Below, one piece after another: positions 5,495 to 8,213 of a stretch of 8,213 nt of DNA (its first letter is position 1; each line of letters opens with the position of its first letter). The DNA is from Desulfobacterales bacterium (GTDB taxonomy: Bacteria; Desulfobacterota; Desulfobacteria; Desulfobacterales; JAUWMJ01). The position numbers and the translations under genes are program-made. Below the pieces are notes generated by a model that saw only the letters and a list, made by a program, of their open reading frames with translations, ran no database searches and was not told where the DNA came from. The stretch is taken from assembly GCA_030613225.1 (NCBI GenBank), contig JAUWMJ010000111.1:1-8213 (forward strand), read 5' to 3'.

Positions 5495-6574
5495 ATGCAA
5501 AATACGATCACAACCTCAGCAGAACCTCTTATAATTAGAATACAAAAATTGTTTGGTCGGGACCTGGCTATGGAAAATGACTTCCTCAGGCATGAAAACA
5601 GGATTCTTAGAAGCAAGCTTGGTAAACGAATAACACTATGCGACAAAGATAGAAGAGATCTGGTAAAGTATGGCTTACGCATCAGGGAACGTCTATCCGA
5701 GGTTATCACCATCGTCAAACCGGAGACGCTTTTAAAATGGCATAGACGTATGAAACAAAAGAAATGGACCTATGACAATACACCAAAGAGAAAGGGACGC
5801 CCGGGTAAAAACAAACAGACAGAGCAGCTTGTGGTCAAACTGGCTGAGGAAAACACCTGGGGTTATCACAGAATTGCAGGAGAGTTGAAAAAGTTAGGGT
5901 ACAAGGTCTGTCCAAATACTGTTGGAAATATTCTCAGGAAATATGGCCTCCCTCCTGCTCCAGATAAAAAGGGTATGTCATGGAAAAAATTCATACAATC
6001 TCATATGGATGTTACATGGGCTGCCGATTTCTTCACCGAGGAAGTCTGGACTTTAAACGGGTTGGTCACGTTTTACGTCCTCTTTTTCATCCACCTCGAG
6101 ACTCGAAGGGTTTACATTGCCGGTTGCACCCAAAACCCGGCTTACATATGGACATCTCAACAGGCAAGAAACTTTTCCATGTTCCTTGACGAAATCAATG
6201 GAAAATGTCGCTATATAGTTCATGACAGGGATAGCAGCTTCCTGCCTTTTGATCATGTCATCAAATCAGAAGGAATTAAAATCGTCAGGACACCTCCACA
6301 TGCACCTATGTGCAATGCATTCGCCGAAAGGTTTGTTCGGGAAGCAAGGGAGACTCTTAACAATATGATTCTGCTCGGTGAACGGCATTTGCACCATATG
6401 CTTAAATGCATTGAGCAGCATCACAACAATTAGAGGCCGCACCAGGGAATATGCAATGTAATTCCCCTTAACTTTGCTTACCCGGAAAAACAGGCAGCCC
6501 CGGAAAATATCCGCTGTAAATCATCTCTCGGTGGTTTTCTTAATCACTACTATATCGACAAAGAAGCTGCGTAA
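5495..6574 (+). pseudogene. Integrase-core (DDE) transposase, copy 1, interrupted by an in-frame TAG
   Basis: An insertion-sequence-type transposase with an rve/integrase catalytic core. Residues 1-95 form a helical N-terminal region (ENDFLRHENRILRSKL, then an HTH-like segment). An HTH_21-like segment lies at about 115-152 (TWGYHRIAGELKK), and the catalytic core runs from about 170. Candidate acidic residues are D178 (TWAADFF), D244 (VHDRDSSF) and E278 (AFAERF). Reading stops at TAG 6431-6433 after 312 residues, but the same frame continues for 46 codons to TAA 6572-6574. That continuation carries the normal family C-terminus (RPHQGI, then SLGGFLNHYYIDKEAA). The start is ATG 5495: an upstream GTG at 5471 is replaced by GTA in copy 2, so it is not conserved as a start. 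No ribosome site is evident. The truncated protein keeps the DDE residues but is likely impaired. Confidence 0.85.
6431..6433 (+). other. In-frame TAG within the transposase reading frame
   Basis: After QHHNN, at the position where relatives as I recall them continue HRPHQG, the codon is TAG. Everything after it stays in frame and conserved for 46 codons. No frameshift is needed. Nonsense mutation is the simplest reading. Suppression or amber recoding is possible but unsupported here. Confidence 0.8.
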
Positions 6575-6909
6575 TATCAGATCGGTCTTTTTTTCATTTT
6601 CTCTATTCCTGCTACACAGTAAATCTCAATCCGACCTTTTCCGCCACATCTTCAGCAACAATGAAAAATCTGCAACTTTGCAATACAACCATCCAAATCA
6701 ACTGTGTATTTTCATCTTGCGTGCCATAAACGGACGAAAATCCACCAATCATTCAGCGTAATCATCTAAATTTCGGTCACTTAACGACGGATGAGTTTTT
6801 GCACACTACAGGGCTGGTTTTGATCAAGATATTCCTCTATCCTGGATTTAAGGAATTCAAGGGACACTCTTAAGGGCGGATTCTTGGCAGGAAAACATGT
6901 TTATGGTGG
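6575..6909. other. Region between the transposase copy and the second antitoxin
   Basis: This 335-bp stretch contains no complete gene I can support. The left half (6575-6780) is AT-rich and probably holds the downstream end of the transposon. TGACCGAAATTTA (reverse strand, 6767-6779) weakly resembles TGACCCCAGGATTTA at 5387-5401 and could be the matching end. The right half holds a possible gene remnant on the minus strand. No convincing terminator hairpin is seen for either converging transcript. Confidence 0.4.
6781..6900 (-). pseudogene. Possible C-terminal remnant of an unidentified gene
   Basis: A minus-strand frame is open for 39 codons, ending at TAA (6781-6783), with no start codon of normal type at its beginning. 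The peptide (PLRVSLEFLKSRIEEYLDQ, then NQPCSVQKLIRR) looks like a real amphipathic protein C-terminus more than random translation. I cannot name the family. It lies just behind the second antitoxin and could be the tail of a gene destroyed by insertion. It may also be chance. Confidence 0.25.
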
Positions 6910-7254
6910 TTAGAGAAAAATACGATAATCCACATTTAAAACATTGGCCAGCCTTTTGGCCATTGCTTTTCCAATAGGCCTTTTTTCGTTCTCCATCTGA
7001 GAAATGTGAACCTGCTTAACACCGATGCGATCTGCTAACTCTTTTTGAGTCATGCACTCCCGTTTCCTTGAGCCTTTTAAGGCTACACTCGAACCAAAAT
7101 CGGGAAAAATGTCTTCCCAATAAATGGACTCCTTTAAATCCTCAGCTCCAATTGAAATAAGTGCTTTTTTGGCTTTGTCTGCCTGTTTCGCTGAAATACG
7201 GAAGCTGAAGCTAACATAACCGCTTGTATTCGGCTTTTTCATGGGTTCCAACAT
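6910..7254 (-). CDS. XRE-family antitoxin of the second toxin-antitoxin pair
   Basis: A 114-residue antitoxin with a C-terminal helix-turn-helix at about 58-112. It starts LKGSRKRECMTQKELADRIG, continues VHISQMENEKRPIGKAMAKRLA, and ends NVDYRIFL, the usual ending of this group. Residues 1-57 are probably the toxin-binding and dimerisation part. The ATG at 7254 is chosen because GAGGTGA lies 4-5 bp upstream; an alternative ATG at 7242 lacks this. The gene overlaps the toxin 3' end by 44 bp, indicating translational coupling. It should repress the promoter carrying the palindrome at 7512-7532. It is not closely similar to the first antitoxin in this window, so the two modules are separate acquisitions. 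Confidence 0.92.
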   Translation of the reverse strand: MLEPMKKPNTSGYVSFSFRISAKQADKAKKALISIGAEDLKESIYWEDIFPDFGSSVALKGSRKRECMTQKELADRIGVKQVHISQMENEKRPIGKAMAKRLANVLNVDYRIFL

Positions 7255-7504
7255 AAGTCACCTCGACAATTTTTTGGGGTTTGTCGGTTACTTTCCAAAC
7301 AGCCACATAAGTTGTTTTTCCTTTTTGCAAGTGGCAGTGGTAACAATCTTTTTTCCCTGATATTTTTCCGTAATTTGGCCACCGGTTTCGTATTGGTCCG
7401 GCAATTTTTATTTCTGCTAAAAGAACTTGAAATATTTCCTGTATGTTCATAGGAACCTTTTTGCAGTTCTTCCGGGCTTTTCCGATAAGATTGACTGTCC
7501 ACAT
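7211..7504 (-). CDS. RelE-like toxin of the second toxin-antitoxin pair
   Basis: A 97-residue RelE/ParE-superfamily toxin. Recognisable family stretches are the N-terminal MWTVNLIGKARKNCKKVP, GPIRNRWPNYGKIS at 36-49, YHCHLQKGKTTYVAVWKV at 55-72, and VEVTYVGTHEKAEY at 80-93. Members of this family are usually ribosome-associated mRNA endonucleases. The start codon directly follows an AT-rich -10 region and has no Shine-Dalgarno, so expression is probably leaderless and weak. An overlapping frame from 7562 with a hydrophobic N-terminus is a shadow. Toxin-first order and extensive overlap with the antitoxin mirror the first module, but the sequence belongs to a different subgroup. Confidence 0.9.
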   Translation of the reverse strand: MWTVNLIGKARKNCKKVPMNIQEIFQVLLAEIKIAGPIRNRWPNYGKISGKKDCYHCHLQKGKTTYVAVWKVTDKPQKIVEVTYVGTHEKAEYKRLC

Positions 7505-7506
7505 AA

Positions 7507-7539
7507 ATAATATATATCAATAATTGATATATTAAACAA
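7507..7539 (-). promoter_or_regulatory. Promoter and perfect palindromic operator of the second toxin-antitoxin pair
   Basis: ATATATCAA (7512-7520), spacer TAA, and TTGATATAT (7524-7532) form a perfect inverted repeat with 9-bp arms. On the minus strand it covers a TTGTTT -35-like box (7534-7539) and overlapping -10 candidates (TATATT or TATTAT within 7507-7514). A bound antitoxin would block RNA polymerase. The -10 region ends 2-4 bp before the toxin ATG. Confidence 0.6.
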
Positions 7540-7607
7540 GAAAATATTATTAACAGCTTCATATTTTTTATTTCATTTTATATGTACATTGCGTATATCC
7601 TTTTGCT

Positions 7608-8213
7608 ATGGAAAATACGATCACAAACTCAGCAGAACCTCTTATAATTAGAATACAAAAATTGTTTGGCCGGGACCTGGCTATGGAAAATGACTTCCTC
7701 AGGCATGAAAACAGGATTCTCAGAAGCAAGCTTGGTAAACGAGTACCTATATGCGACAAAGATAGAAGAGATCTGATAAAGTATGGCTTACGCATCAGGG
7801 AACGTCTATCCGAGGTTATCACCATCGTCAAACCGGAGACGCTTTTAAAATTGCATAGACGTATGAAACAAAAGAAATGGACCTATGACAATACACCAAA
7901 AAGAAAGGGACGCCCGGGTAAAAACAATCAGACAGAGCAGCTTGTGGTAAAACTGGCTGAGGAAAATACCTGGGGATATCACAGAATTGCCGGGGAGTTG
8001 AAAAAGTTAGGATACAAGGTCTGTCCAAATACTGTGGGGAATATTCTCAAAAAACATGGTCTCCCTCCTGCTCCAGACAAAAAAGGTATGTCATGGAAAA
8101 AGTTCATACAATCTCATATGGATGTTACATGGGCTGCCGATTTCTTTACCGAGGAAGTCTGGACTTTAAACGGGTTGGTCACGTTTTACGTCCTCTTTTT
8201 CATCCACCTCGAT
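7608..8213 (+). CDS. Integrase-core (DDE) transposase, copy 2, cut by the window end
   Basis: Open for 202 codons from ATG 7608 to the last base, with no stop. It is homologous to copy 1 over its whole visible length and shows 11 amino-acid differences, so about 95% identity. Differences include W82L, Y150H and a cluster at 46-48 (ITL to VPI). It contains the N-terminal helical and HTH parts and the first catalytic-core segment with TWAADFF (D178). The other acidic residues lie beyond the window. Nucleotide similarity to copy 1 continues about 40 bp upstream of the ATG, so this is an element copy and not an isolated gene fragment. Whether this copy lacks the premature TAG cannot be seen here. 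Confidence 0.88.
   Translation, partial: MENTITNSAEPLIIRIQKLFGRDLAMENDFLRHENRILRSKLGKRVPICDKDRRDLIKYGLRIRERLSEVITIVKPETLLKLHRRMKQKKWTYDNTPKRKGRPGKNNQTEQLVVKLAEENTWGYHRIAGELKKLGYKVCPNTVGNILKKHGLPPAPDKKGMSWKKFIQSHMDVTWAADFFTEEVWTLNGLVTFYVLFFIHLD

Noticed and set aside
5416..5718. Minus-strand frame repeated at 7568-7831
   Set aside because: It appears twice only because the transposase gene is present twice. Both are antisense shadows of the N-terminal transposase region.
6474..6761. Plus-strand 95-residue frame
   Set aside because: It overlaps the in-frame continuation of the transposase C-terminus and has no family character.
7239..7562. Minus-strand 107-residue frame with a hydrophobic, signal-peptide-like N-terminus
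   Set aside because: It overlaps the RelE-like toxin in another frame. The hydrophobic start comes from AT-rich promoter DNA, and the rest is low-quality Lys/Arg/Ser-rich translation.
1..8213. CRISPR array, tRNA or rRNA genes, riboswitch
   Set aside because: No regularly spaced direct repeats and no cloverleaf or conserved rRNA segments were seen on either strand.

Overview
The window looks like an accessory, mobile-element-rich stretch of an AT-rich bacterial chromosome. I estimate about 40% GC by eye. The mix of families (recombinase trio, Cys4 basic protein, integrase-core transposases, HigBA-like toxin-antitoxin pairs) is what I would expect in a Desulfobacterota-type (deltaproteobacterial) genome. 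That is an inference from family resemblance and nothing in the window proves the taxon.

Region 1 (about 92-4640) is one mobile element with edges that can be read in the sequence. Five genes lie head to tail on the minus strand. In transcription order they are a 143-residue Cys4 zinc-finger/basic protein, a 136-residue winged-helix-like protein, and three different tyrosine recombinases (386, 323 and 339 residues) that are nearly abutting or overlapping. The recombinase part matches the Recombinase-In-Trio (RIT) organisation. The unit is bounded by a 15-bp imperfect inverted repeat (98-112 and 4620-4634, 13/15 matching), and the hexamer CGTCCC lies directly outside both ends (92-97 and 4635-4640). 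Joining the ends predicts a tyrosine-recombinase core site with arms CAACATAA and TTATGTTG around CGTCCC. Removing the element predicts an empty target that is a small palindrome just after a possible gene end. The two extra leading genes make this larger than the three-gene RIT layout I know.

Region 2 (4716-5389) is a plus-strand type II toxin-antitoxin pair, toxin first. It is a Gp49/HigB-like toxin and an overlapping XRE antitoxin. A palindrome lies within the promoter, and the toxin start appears leaderless.

Region 3 (5495-6574) is an integrase-core (DDE) transposase gene. An in-frame TAG cuts off the last 46 codons, which are otherwise intact. A second, about 95% identical copy begins at 7608 in the same orientation and runs off the window.

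Region 4 (6784-7540) lies between the two transposase copies. It holds a second, unrelated toxin-antitoxin pair on the minus strand (RelE-like toxin, then XRE antitoxin), with a perfect 9-bp-arm palindrome at its promoter, plus a possible gene remnant downstream. The window therefore reads as layered insertions: a site-specific recombinase element at the left, and transposase copies interleaved with two addiction modules at the right.
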